Notes under the pieces: generated by a model | Told to the model about the DNA's origin: nothing | Database searches by the model: none | What the model saw: the letters and a program-made list of their open reading frames with translations, nothing else | DNA from: Azohydromonas lata NBRC 102462 | GTDB taxonomy: Bacteria > Pseudomonadota > Gammaproteobacteria > Burkholderiales > Burkholderiaceae_C | Length of the DNA: 10,895 nucleotides | NCBI GenBank assembly: GCA_945878385.1 | Contig: CAMCTE010000082.1 | Coordinates: forward strand, 1 to 10,895 | Direction of reading: 5' to 3' | Made by a program: the position numbers and the translations under genes | Shown here: one piece after another, positions 1 through 6,671 of the stretch | Numbering within the stretch: the stretch's first letter is position 1 | How the letters are laid out: each line of letters opens with the position of its first letter

Positions 1-2534
1 CCCACTTCCTTGTTCTTCTCCTGCACGCTCTTGTACAGGATGGGAAGACGCCACCGGTTGGCCTGGTCGGCGTGGGTGGGGTACTTCTCCACCAGTTCCG
101 GCCTCGTCGAGTACAGGGGCTCGCGGTGCTGCGGAATCGGGTCGGGGAAGTTCCACACGATGGCCCGTGCCTTGGCATTGCCGAACACATGGACACCATG
201 GTTCTTCATCGCCACGCGCACGATGCCGCCGGACAGGTCGGTCTTCCAGTTCGTGCCTTCGGCCTTCTTCTTTTCGTCGTCGGAAAGTTCATCCCACCAG
301 CCGAGCTTCTTCATCAACAGATGATCGAACTCGGGGTAGCCGGTGGTGATGTCCGAACCCTTCGAATAAGAACCATCGGCGGCCAACAAGGACTGACCAT
401 CGCGCTCCACGCCAAAGTTGGCACGGAAGCAACCGCCGCCTTCCCACACATGCTGATTGTTGTTATACAGGATGTGCGTGCCCGGGTGCTTCATCTCGGG
501 CGTGCCCCAGCACGGCCAAGGCAGGCCGAAGTGTTCGCCGTCGAGGTTGTAGCCGGTCTCCTTGTCGATGCCGCCCTTGGCGCGCAGCGTCGTCGGGTCA
601 AACACATGCATGTTGCGCATGTGCGCCTTGATGCGCTCCGGACTTTGGCCGGTGTAGCCGATGGTCCACACGCCGCGGTTGATCTCGCGCAGGATGTCCT
701 CCGGCACGGGTTCTTCCTGGCCCTTGATCGTCTGCATCTTGTAGTTCTTGACCAGTTGCTCGGCAAAGCCCAGCTTCTTGGCCAGTTGATACAGGATCAT
801 GTGGTCGCTGCGCGACTCGTACAGCGGGTCCATCACCTTCTCGCGCCATTGGATGGAGCGATTGGAGGCGGTCACGGAGCCACTGGTTTCGAACTGCGTG
901 CAAGCCGGCAGCAGGTACACCGTGCGGTTGGGGTTCAGGTCTTCGGCCTTGCCCGGCATCGCAGCCATGGCCGCAGTGGCCGAGGGGAAGGGGTCGACCA
1001 CCACCAGCATGTCGAGCTTGTCCAGGGCACGCTTCAACTCCAGACCGCGGGTCTGGGAGTTGGGCGCATGGCCCCAGTAGAACATCGCCCGCAGGTTGCT
1101 CGGCTGGTCAATGACTTCGTTCTTTTCCAACACCGCATCGAACCAGCGGGAGATGGTCAAGCCAGGCTTGTTCATCATGCCCGCGGCATAGCGGCCCTTG
1201 ATCCAATCGAAGTCCACACCCCACACGCCCGCATAGTGCTTGAAGGCACCGTCGGCAATTCCGTAGTAGCCGGGCAACGAGTCGGGGTTCATGCCGACGT
1301 CGGTGATGCCCTGCACATTGCAGTGTCCGCGGAAGATGTTCGCACCGCCGCCGCTCACGCCAATGTTGCCCAGGGCCAACTGCAGCAGGCAGGACACGCG
1401 CACCTTGGCGTTACCGATGGTGGACTGCGTGTGACCCACGCACCACACCAGCGTGCTGGGGCGGTTGTCGGCCATGGTCTTGGCCACTTGGAAGCATTCC
1501 TCCTCGGTGACACCCGAGGCCTCGAAGACCTTCTCGGGCGACCACTTGGCCAACACTTCGTCACGGACCTTGTCCATGCCCCAGACGCGGTCGTTGATGT
1601 ACTTCTTGTCTTCCCAGCCGTTCTTGAAGATGTGCCACATCACCCCGTACAGGAACGGGATGTCGGCGCCGGAGCGCATGCGCACAAATTGGTCGGCCTT
1701 GGCTGCGGTACGGGTGAATCGTGGATCCACCACGATCACCTTGCAGCCCTTTTCCTTGGCATGCATCGTGTGCAGCACGCTCACCGGATGTGCTTCGGCC
1801 GCATTCGAGCCGATGTACATGGCAGCCTTGCTGTTGCGCATGTCGTTGTACGAATTGGTCATCGCACCGTATCCCCACGTATTCGCCACACCGGCGACAG
1901 TAGTGGAGTGGCATATTCGTGCCTGGTGGTCTGTGTTGTTGGACCCCCAGAACGACATCCACTTGCGCATCAGATAACCCTGCTCGTTGTTGCTCTTGCA
2001 GGAGCCGACAACGAACAAGGAATCCGGACCGCTTTCCTCACGAAGCTTGAGCAGCTTGGCGCTGATCTCGTCGAGGGCCTGGTCCCAGCTGATGCGCTGG
2101 TACTTGCCGTCCACGAGCTTCATCGGGTACTTCAGGCGGTACTCGCCGTGCGCGTTGTCGCGCACCGCTGCGCCCTTGGCGCAATGCGAGCCCAGGTTGA
2201 TCGGGGAATCGAACACCGGCTCCTGGCGGACCCAGACGCCGTTCTCGACCACCGCATCGATCGCGCAACCCACCGAGCAGTGGGTGCAGACCGTGCGCTT
2301 GACCTCGATCTTCTTGCCGTCCGAAGTGGCCGGCGCCGATTGGGCGTCAGCCTTCTTCACCAAAGTGAGCTGCGAGGCCGCGAGGCCTGCGCCCACGCCG
2401 AGCCCGGAGCGGCGCAGGAAGGCGCGCCGGTCCATGGTCGGCATGGCGCGAGAGATACCCCGCGCCAGACTGTCGACGAGTCCCCGGGACGGCGGCGCCG
2501 CTCCGGTCTCGGTCGACCTGCGTGTCAACAACAT
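1..2534 (-). CDS. Formate dehydrogenase alpha subunit, Cys-type, Tat-exported (3' end cut off)
   Basis: Catalytic molybdopterin subunit of a periplasmic, membrane-linked formate dehydrogenase resembling E. coli FdnG; it oxidises formate to CO2. The first 844 residues are present; about 150 C-terminal residues, including the end of the cofactor-binding domain, should lie beyond the left edge. Seen: a twin-arginine signal RRAFLRR at residues 36-42 followed by a Gly/Ala/Leu stretch; a 4Fe-4S site C83-x2-C86-x3-C90 with C118 in GSHCAKG (K120 is the usual electron-relay lysine); the active-site motif ARICHS with Cys208 (codon TGC, bases 1911-1913) where E. coli has selenocysteine; then NAAEAHPV, typical of FDH-N. 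ATG at 2534 was chosen because a full AGGAGG lies at 2540-2545. This puts 34 residues before the twin arginines; internal ATGs at 2444 and 2435 would give a more usual signal length. Beta and gamma subunits are expected further left. Identification is confident. Confidence 0.96.
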   Translation of the reverse strand, partial: MLLTRRSTETGAAPPSRGLVDSLARGISRAMPTMDRRAFLRRSGLGVGAGLAASQLTLVKKADAQSAPATSDGKKIEVKRTVCTHCSVGCAIDAVVENGVWVRQEPVFDSPINLGSHCAKGAAVRDNAHGEYRLKYPMKLVDGKYQRISWDQALDEISAKLLKLREESGPDSLFVVGSCKSNNEQGYLMRKWMSFWGSNNTDHQARICHSTTVAGVANTWGYGAMTNSYNDMRNSKAAMYIGSNAAEAHPVSVLHTMHAKEKGCKVIVVDPRFTRTAAKADQFVRMRSGADIPFLYGVMWHIFKNGWEDKKYINDRVWGMDKVRDEVLAKWSPEKVFEASGVTEEECFQVAKTMADNRPSTLVWCVGHTQSTIGNAKVRVSCLLQLALGNIGVSGGGANIFRGHCNVQGITDVGMNPDSLPGYYGIADGAFKHYAGVWGVDFDWIKGRYAAGMMNKPGLTISRWFDAVLEKNEVIDQPSNLRAMFYWGHAPNSQTRGLELKRALDKLDMLVVVDPFPSATAAMAAMPGKAEDLNPNRTVYLLPACTQFETSGSVTASNRSIQWREKVMDPLYESRSDHMILYQLAKKLGFAEQLVKNYKMQTIKGQEEPVPEDILREINRGVWTIGYTGQSPERIKAHMRNMHVFDPTTLRAKGGIDKETGYNLDGEHFGLPWPCWGTPEMKHPGTHILYNNNQHVWEGGGCFRANFGVERDGQSLLAADGSYSKGSDITTGYPEFDHLLMKKLGWWDELSDDEKKKAEGTNWKTDLSGGIVRVAMKNHGVHVFGNAKARAIVWNFPDPIPQHREPLYSTRPELVEKYPTHADQANRWRLPILYKSVQEKNKEV

Positions 2535-2539
2535 GAAAA

Positions 2540-2545
2540 CCTCCT
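2540..2545 (-). promoter_or_regulatory. Strong Shine-Dalgarno of the formate dehydrogenase alpha gene
   Basis: On the minus strand AGGAGG is followed by TTTTC and then ATG at 2534. This site decides the start: the internal ATG candidates at 2444 and 2435 lie inside the open frame. Confidence 0.75.
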
Positions 2546-2589
2546 GTTGGACAACCGGTTGATGAAAGGATGTACTGCCAGCCGCCGCT

Positions 2590-2814
2590 TCAGGTGCGGG
2601 CGGTTGAGTAGTAACGCTTGATGTGCTCGGTCACCCGGTAGCCGGCTTGGTCGTGGTCAACCGGCTCGGGCTGGGCCTGGGCCTGGGCCGTCTGCTGCGG
2701 CGCAGAGACGATGCCCGTGGACGCCACCGCAGCCACGGCTGCCACTGCACCCACGGCCGTGGCACCGGCCAGGGCCTTGCGGCGGGAAAGCACTTGTTCA
2801 GATGCTGGTTTCAT
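2590..2814 (-). CDS. Small Tat-signal protein of formate dehydrogenase loci (formate_TAT family)
   Basis: A 74-residue protein matching what I recall of the 'formate dehydrogenase region TAT target' family (TIGR02811), found next to fdh operons in proteobacteria; its role is unknown. Seen: n-region with S10-R11-R12-K13-A14-L15, a very Ala/Val-rich hydrophobic stretch at about 16-38, a QAQAQAQ tract near 42-48, and a charged C-terminus GYRVTEHIKRYY at 59-70 that is the conserved family end. The start at 2814 is supported by GGAGG at 2819-2823; an upstream in-frame ATG at 2937 would add 41 residues read from the control region and is unlikely. It is the first gene of the minus-strand transcript, 55 bases ahead of the dehydrogenase alpha gene, so the two are probably co-transcribed. 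It could be a small partner or stabiliser of the dehydrogenase at the periplasmic face; that is inference. Confidence 0.88.
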   Translation of the reverse strand: MKPASEQVLSRRKALAGATAVGAVAAVAAVASTGIVSAPQQTAQAQAQPEPVDHDQAGYRVTEHIKRYYSTART

Positions 2815-2818
2815 GAAA

Positions 2819-2823
2819 CCTCC
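2819..2823 (-). promoter_or_regulatory. Shine-Dalgarno of the small Tat protein gene
   Basis: GGAGG followed by TTTC and ATG at 2814 on the minus strand. It selects the 74-residue form over the 115-residue open frame that begins at 2937. Confidence 0.7.
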
Positions 2824-2952
2824 GTTCGAATCGCAACGCACAGACTCCTCACACATGTGTTGCGCCGTGCATAGGGTGTATTGGCGCGAAATTGCAAATT
2901 TGGGGCAATGCGGGACAGCCCTGATCGGAATTGCCATATTGGAGTGCGAGTT

Positions 2953-2985
2953 ACGACAATTTGTCGTGAAACGACAGGCTGTCGC
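2953..2985. promoter_or_regulatory. Two tandem palindromes, probable operator or activator sites
   Basis: Site 1, ACGACAATTTGTCGT (2953-2967), is a perfect 7-base inverted repeat around one central base. Site 2, ACGACAGGCTGTCGC (2971-2985), has 6 perfect base pairs around one central base plus an imperfect outer pair. Three bases (GAA) separate them, so the centres (2960 and 2978) are 18 bases apart. Shared pattern: ACGACA, three variable bases, TGTCG and a pyrimidine. They lie about 140-170 bases upstream of the small Tat gene and 106-138 bases upstream of the regulator gene. The natural candidate to bind is the response regulator encoded next door; that is inference. Confidence 0.6.
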
Positions 2986-2988
2986 CTA

Positions 2989-3002
2989 TCGGGTAAACCC
3001 GA
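2989..3002. promoter_or_regulatory. 14-base palindrome in the divergent control region
   Basis: TCGGGTAAACCCGA has 6-base arms around AA and starts three bases after the tandem palindromes (intervening bases CTA at 2986-2988). The arm sequence differs from theirs, so if it is a binding site it is for another protein. Chance occurrence is possible. Confidence 0.3.
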
Positions 3003-3073
3003 GAATCGACCGACCACCCCGCACGGCACACCGGCATACCGCCGCGCCGGCAGCCGCCTCGCGGATGCCTTCC

Positions 3074-3079
3074 TACAAT
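3074..3079 (+). promoter_or_regulatory. Candidate -10 element of the regulator operon
   Basis: TACAAT matches TATAAT at 5 of 6 bases. No good -35 is seen 17 bases upstream. Transcription would start near 3086, only about 5 bases before the ATG at 3091, giving a nearly leaderless message. Only a weak CAGG (3081-3084) could act as a ribosome site. Confidence 0.4.
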
Positions 3080-3090
3080 CCAGGCCCTGT

Positions 3091-4560
3091 ATGACCCAAG
3101 CTGTACGCACCGTGGACCACCTGCCGGCCGGCGCCTGGGCCTGGGCCTCGGTGTTGGTGGTGGACGACGAGCCGGGCATGGTCCACTTCATCTCCAAGAC
3201 CCTGCAACCCCTGGTCGGGCAGGTGCACACGGCGGGCAGTGCGGAAGCCGCAACGCTGTTGGTGGAACGCCACCGTTTTGATCTGGTCATCCTGGACATC
3301 TCCCTGCCCGGCCGCAGTGGCTTGGACTGGCTGCAAGTGCTGCGCACGGCCGGTCACGCCTTCGAGGTGGTGCTGATCACCGCCTTTGCCGATGTCGATA
3401 CGGCCATCACCGCGCTGCGCGCCGGCGCCAGCGACTTCATACTCAAGCCCTTTCGCATTCCGCAGGTTCTCAATTCGGCGCGGCAGTGCCTGGAGCGCGC
3501 GCAACTCAAGCGTGAAAATTTTTTGTTGCGCCGCCACCTCGAACAGCGCGCCCCCACGCCGGGGGCGTTGATCGGTTCCTCGCTGGTGGTCCGCGGCCTG
3601 CAGGAAGCCATCCGCCGCACGGCAAGGGTGGACAGCACCGTGCTGCTCAGCGGCGAAAGCGGCACCGGCAAGGAACTGGCCGCACGGGCCCTGCACCATG
3701 GCAGCCCGCGCGCAGGTGGGCCCTTCGTGCCGGTGAACTGCGCCACCTTGTCGGGCGAGCAGGCTGAAGAGGAACTTTTCGGCAGCCCAGGGCGCGACGG
3801 CCTGTTCATCTATGCCCAGGGCGGCACGCTGTTTCTGGATGAAGTGGCCGAACTGCCGCTGGCCCAGCAAGCCAGTCTGCTTCGCTGCCTTGAAGAGCGC
3901 TGCATTCGCCCCATTGGAAGCCGCCAGGAAATACCGGTGGATGTGCGCATCGTGGCGGCCACGAACAAGGCCTTGGCTGCAGAGGTGGCCTGCGGGCGCT
4001 TCCGCGCCGACCTGTACTACCGGCTGCAGGTGGTGGAAATTCGGCTGGCCCCTCTGCGCTCCCACAAGGAAGACATCGCCGAACTGGTCCCGCACTTCAT
4101 CGAAGTGCTGTGCGGGCGGTTGGGCCTGCCGGCAATCGAAGTGAGCGCCGAAGAGCTGGGCTACCTGCAAGCCTATGGGTGGCCCGGCAACGTGCGCGAA
4201 CTGCGCAACTTCATCGAACGCTCGATCATCCTGGGCTCGCTCAATGTGTCGGCGCTGTATCCGCCCATGCCCAAGGTGGAGCCCCTGGCTGCAGCAGCGG
4301 CCGCGGCTGCGGTTGCGTCGGCACCCGACACCGCTGCACCCGTGGCGGCAGCGGTGCCCGAAGCGGCCGCACCGCACGAAGGGGTGGAGGCGGCCACCGA
4401 ATCCATCACCGACCTGTCCACGCTGGAGCGGCGGCACATTGAAGCCACACTCCAATCGGTGGGTGGCGACAAGACCCGCGCCGCGCAACTCTTGGGCATC
4501 TCGCGCCGCACGCTGGAGCGGCGCGTGGCCGATTGGGCGGCGCAGGCCCGCAGCGGATGA
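3091..4560 (+). CDS. NtrC-family response regulator lacking the GAFTGA loop
   Basis: DNA-binding response regulator of 489 residues. Receiver domain about 20-135: acidic pair D25-D26, phospho-acceptor D69 (LVILDISLPG), T97, K119. AAA+ domain about 160-390: Walker A GESGTGKE 188-195, Walker B TLFLDE 246-251, sensor I ATN 290-292, arginine-finger region RFRADLYYRL 303-312, sensor II GWPGNVRE 363-370. An Ala/Pro-rich linker spans about 397-430 and a Fis-type helix-turn-helix lies at about 457-480 (LLGISRRTLERRV). Oddity: between ELFG (to residue 231) and GGTLFLDE (from 244) only 12 residues are present where the family usually has about 21, and GAFTGA, the sigma-54 contact loop, is missing. It should therefore not activate sigma-54 promoters in the usual way and may work with sigma-70, as described for R. 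capsulatus NtrC and HupR. ATG at 3091 was preferred over an in-frame ATG at 2881, which would read through the palindromes. The gene overlaps the kinase by ATGA. Confidence 0.93.
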   Translation: MTQAVRTVDHLPAGAWAWASVLVVDDEPGMVHFISKTLQPLVGQVHTAGSAEAATLLVERHRFDLVILDISLPGRSGLDWLQVLRTAGHAFEVVLITAFADVDTAITALRAGASDFILKPFRIPQVLNSARQCLERAQLKRENFLLRRHLEQRAPTPGALIGSSLVVRGLQEAIRRTARVDSTVLLSGESGTGKELAARALHHGSPRAGGPFVPVNCATLSGEQAEEELFGSPGRDGLFIYAQGGTLFLDEVAELPLAQQASLLRCLEERCIRPIGSRQEIPVDVRIVAATNKALAAEVACGRFRADLYYRLQVVEIRLAPLRSHKEDIAELVPHFIEVLCGRLGLPAIEVSAEELGYLQAYGWPGNVRELRNFIERSIILGSLNVSALYPPMPKVEPLAAAAAAAAVASAPDTAAPVAAAVPEAAAPHEGVEAATESITDLSTLERRHIEATLQSVGGDKTRAAQLLGISRRTLERRVADWAAQARSG

Positions 4561-6671
4561 CAGGGCCTGCAGCCGCTGAAGCCCGACCCGCCGCGGTGGC
4601 GCCGGTGCCCACACCCGTGCACGCGCTGCCGCTCAATGCCCCGTGGCGAACGATACGCCACAAACTGCTGCTGTTGGTGCTGCTGCCCTTGGTCGGGGTG
4701 CTGCCGGTGCTGGGGGTGATTCTGCTGTGGTGGGGGGACGGTGCCATCGATGAATTGCTGCGAACCAAGGTGCGAAGCGACATGGCCGTGGCGCACGGCT
4801 ACTTCGAACGGGTCATGGGCGAAGTGGGCACAGGCGCCACGATGGTGGCCGAATCCCATGGGCTTCGACGCGCGCTGGCCCGCCAGGACCCGGCCGCGCT
4901 GCAGACACTGCTGCAGGCCCAGCGCGAACGAGCCGGGCTGACCTACCTGAACTGGCAGGCCAACAGTGGTGCGCCGATGGTGACGCATCAAGGTGTGGTC
5001 GATGGGGCCGCATCTGTCGGCCGAGGGCCAGAAGGTCTGGCGCATGTGGCGGTGATGGAGGCGGCCGAATTCGCACGGTTGGCCCCCGAGGCGCGTGAAC
5101 AGGTGCCCGTGCCCATCCTGCCCACGCAGGGCGCGCGCGAGTCTGGGCGCGGGGTGGAAGACCGCGCCATGGTCATCACGGCGCGTGCGCCGGTCCTGGA
5201 TGAACAGGGCCGCGTGCTGGGCCATGTGCAGGCGGGCGTGCTGCTCAACCGCAACTTGGATTTCATCGACCGCATCAACGAGATCGTGTACCCCGAGGGC
5301 GCCTTGCCCTTCGGCAGCCAGGGCACGGCCACGCTGTTCCTGGACGATGTGCGCATCAGCACCAATGTGCGCCTGTTTGCGCAAGACCCGCAGTCTGGCG
5401 CGGGCGCGCGCACGCGGGCCATCGGCACCCGCGTGTCCGATTCGGTGCGGGAGGCCGTGCTGGCGCAGGGCCGCACCTGGCTGGACCGCGCCTTCGTGGT
5501 CAAGGAGTGGTATGTGTCGGCCTACCAACCCATCACCGACCACCGCGGCCAGCGCGTGGGCATGCTGTATGTGGGCTTCCTGGAAAAGCCCTTCACGCTG
5601 CTGAAATACGCCGTGCTGGCCGCCATCGGCGTGGTCTTCTTTTCCGTGATGATTGGCGCAGCATGGTTGAGCCTGCGTGCTGCGCGTGGCATCTTTCAAC
5701 CCGTGGAGCGCATGGCGCGCACCATGCGCAACTTCCAGGCCGGTGACGCCCAATCGCGCGTGGGGCCGCTGCGCAGCCAGGACGAACTGGGCCACCTGGC
5801 GCGTGGCTTGGACGCGCTGCTCGAAACCATCACCGAAAAGACCCGCGCCCTGCAGGAATGGAACGCGGTGCTCGATGCGCGCGTGGCCGAGCGCACAGCC
5901 GAATTGCAGTCGGCCCAGGAGCAGCTCATGCGTTCGGAAAAGCTGGCCGTGATCGGGCAGCTCACCGCCGGCATGGCCCACGAGATCAACAACCCCATCG
6001 CGGTCATCCAGGGCAACCTGGACCTGCTTCAGCACACCCTGGGCCCGCACGCGCAATTGGTGCAGACCGAGCTGCAACTGGCCCAGCAACAGGTTGAGCG
6101 CATGCGGCTGATCGTCACGCAGATGCTGCAGTTCGCGCGGCCGGGCGACTTTGCCGGCTATGTGGAAGCCGTCGATCCGGTCAGGGCGATCGACGACTGC
6201 CTGGTGCTGACCGACCACGCCCTGCGCCAGGGCGGGATTCGGGTGCGGCGGCATCTGCAGGAGGGGCTGCGCGCCTCCATCAACCGCCAAGAACTGCAGC
6301 AGGTGCTGGTGAACTTGGTGATGAACGCGGTGCACGCCATGCCGCAAGGCGGCACCCTGAGCTTGGCCTGCCGCGAGCTGGCCATGGAAGACGGCCGCCC
6401 GGGGGTGGTGCTGGCCGTGGCCGACCAAGGCCCCGGTCTGCCGGATTCGGTGAAGGACGGGCTGTTCCAGCCTTTCGTGACGCACAAGAAAGACGGCACA
6501 GGCCTGGGCCTGTGGATCAGCCGCAGCATCGTGGAGCGTTACGGCGGCGACATCCGTGCGGCCAACCGGCCTGCCGAGGAAGGCGGTGGCGCCGAATTCA
6601 CCGTGTGGCTGCAGGCCGACGGTGCCCTCAGGTCTCCAGCAGATCGAAGCCCTGGGTCTCCACCTGGATGA
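4557..6671 (+). CDS. Membrane sensor histidine kinase with extracytoplasmic Cache domain
   Basis: Sensor kinase of 704 residues, partner of the preceding regulator. Order: Ala/Pro-rich cytoplasmic start; TM1 about 37-59; periplasmic sensor about 62-345, whose second half (TATLFLDDVRISTNVR near 257-272, WYVSAYQPI near 318-326, GMLYVGFLEKPF near 335-346) is typical of the Cache_3-Cache_2 fold; TM2 about 349-372; HAMP about 374-426; coiled coil about 427-460; HisKA with MAHEINNP and phospho-acceptor H475; ATPase domain with N-box N586/N590, D623-x-G625-x-G627, and TGLGL 648-652. All catalytic motifs are intact. Such Cache domains bind small molecules such as carboxylates; the ligand here is unknown and formate is only a guess. 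The start at 4557 overlaps the regulator stop (ATGA), implying translational coupling; an in-frame ATG at 4533 would add 8 residues. The last 44 bases overlap the convergent chaperone gene, so the final residues are read from its opposite strand. Confidence 0.93.
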   Translation: MTGPAAAEARPAAVAPVPTPVHALPLNAPWRTIRHKLLLLVLLPLVGVLPVLGVILLWWGDGAIDELLRTKVRSDMAVAHGYFERVMGEVGTGATMVAESHGLRRALARQDPAALQTLLQAQRERAGLTYLNWQANSGAPMVTHQGVVDGAASVGRGPEGLAHVAVMEAAEFARLAPEAREQVPVPILPTQGARESGRGVEDRAMVITARAPVLDEQGRVLGHVQAGVLLNRNLDFIDRINEIVYPEGALPFGSQGTATLFLDDVRISTNVRLFAQDPQSGAGARTRAIGTRVSDSVREAVLAQGRTWLDRAFVVKEWYVSAYQPITDHRGQRVGMLYVGFLEKPFTLLKYAVLAAIGVVFFSVMIGAAWLSLRAARGIFQPVERMARTMRNFQAGDAQSRVGPLRSQDELGHLARGLDALLETITEKTRALQEWNAVLDARVAERTAELQSAQEQLMRSEKLAVIGQLTAGMAHEINNPIAVIQGNLDLLQHTLGPHAQLVQTELQLAQQQVERMRLIVTQMLQFARPGDFAGYVEAVDPVRAIDDCLVLTDHALRQGGIRVRRHLQEGLRASINRQELQQVLVNLVMNAVHAMPQGGTLSLACRELAMEDGRPGVVLAVADQGPGLPDSVKDGLFQPFVTHKKDGTGLGLWISRSIVERYGGDIRAANRPAEEGGGAEFTVWLQADGALRSPADRSPGSPPG

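Larger units (their letters stand above)
2815..3090. promoter_or_regulatory. Divergent control region between the fdh operon and the regulator operon
   Basis: 276 non-coding bases separate the two divergent transcripts. Seen here: the tandem palindromes (2953-2985), a 14-base palindrome TCGGGTAAACCCGA (2989-3002), a 10-base palindrome ACACATGTGT (2851-2860) in the presumed leader of the small Tat gene, and an inverted repeat ATTGC-N9-GCAAT (2891-2909). On the minus strand the best sigma-70 match I find is TTGCAA with TATGCA 18 bases on, which is poor, so the fdh promoter probably needs an activator. No FNR-type TTGAT-N4-ATCAA site is visible. Confidence 0.7.

Noticed and set aside
1911..1913. 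Selenocysteine at the FDH active site
   Set aside because: The codon is TGC, a plain cysteine, so no UGA recoding or SECIS element is needed.
2552..2561. Palindrome CAACCGGTTG in the gap before FDH alpha
   Set aside because: Only 10 bases, single copy, inside a presumed operon; no support for an operator or terminator.
72..2621. 849-codon open frame on the plus strand
   Set aside because: It is the antisense shadow of the formate dehydrogenase and small Tat genes; its product has no recognisable motif and shows the His/Val/Leu-rich look of a reversed GC-rich gene.
2671..2689. CTGGGC repeat in the small Tat gene, echoed at 3134-3148 in the regulator gene
   Set aside because: Two to three hexamer units that simply encode QAQAQ and AWAWA; most likely GC-rich codon bias rather than a shared element.
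2815..2937. 41-residue N-terminal extension of the small Tat protein
   Set aside because: A strong GGAGG precedes the ATG at 2814, and the extension would bury the Tat signal.
2881..3090. 70-residue N-terminal extension of the response regulator
   Set aside because: It would translate the palindromes and the -10 element; the sequence is Arg/Cys/Pro-rich and unlike a receiver domain, which begins after 3091.
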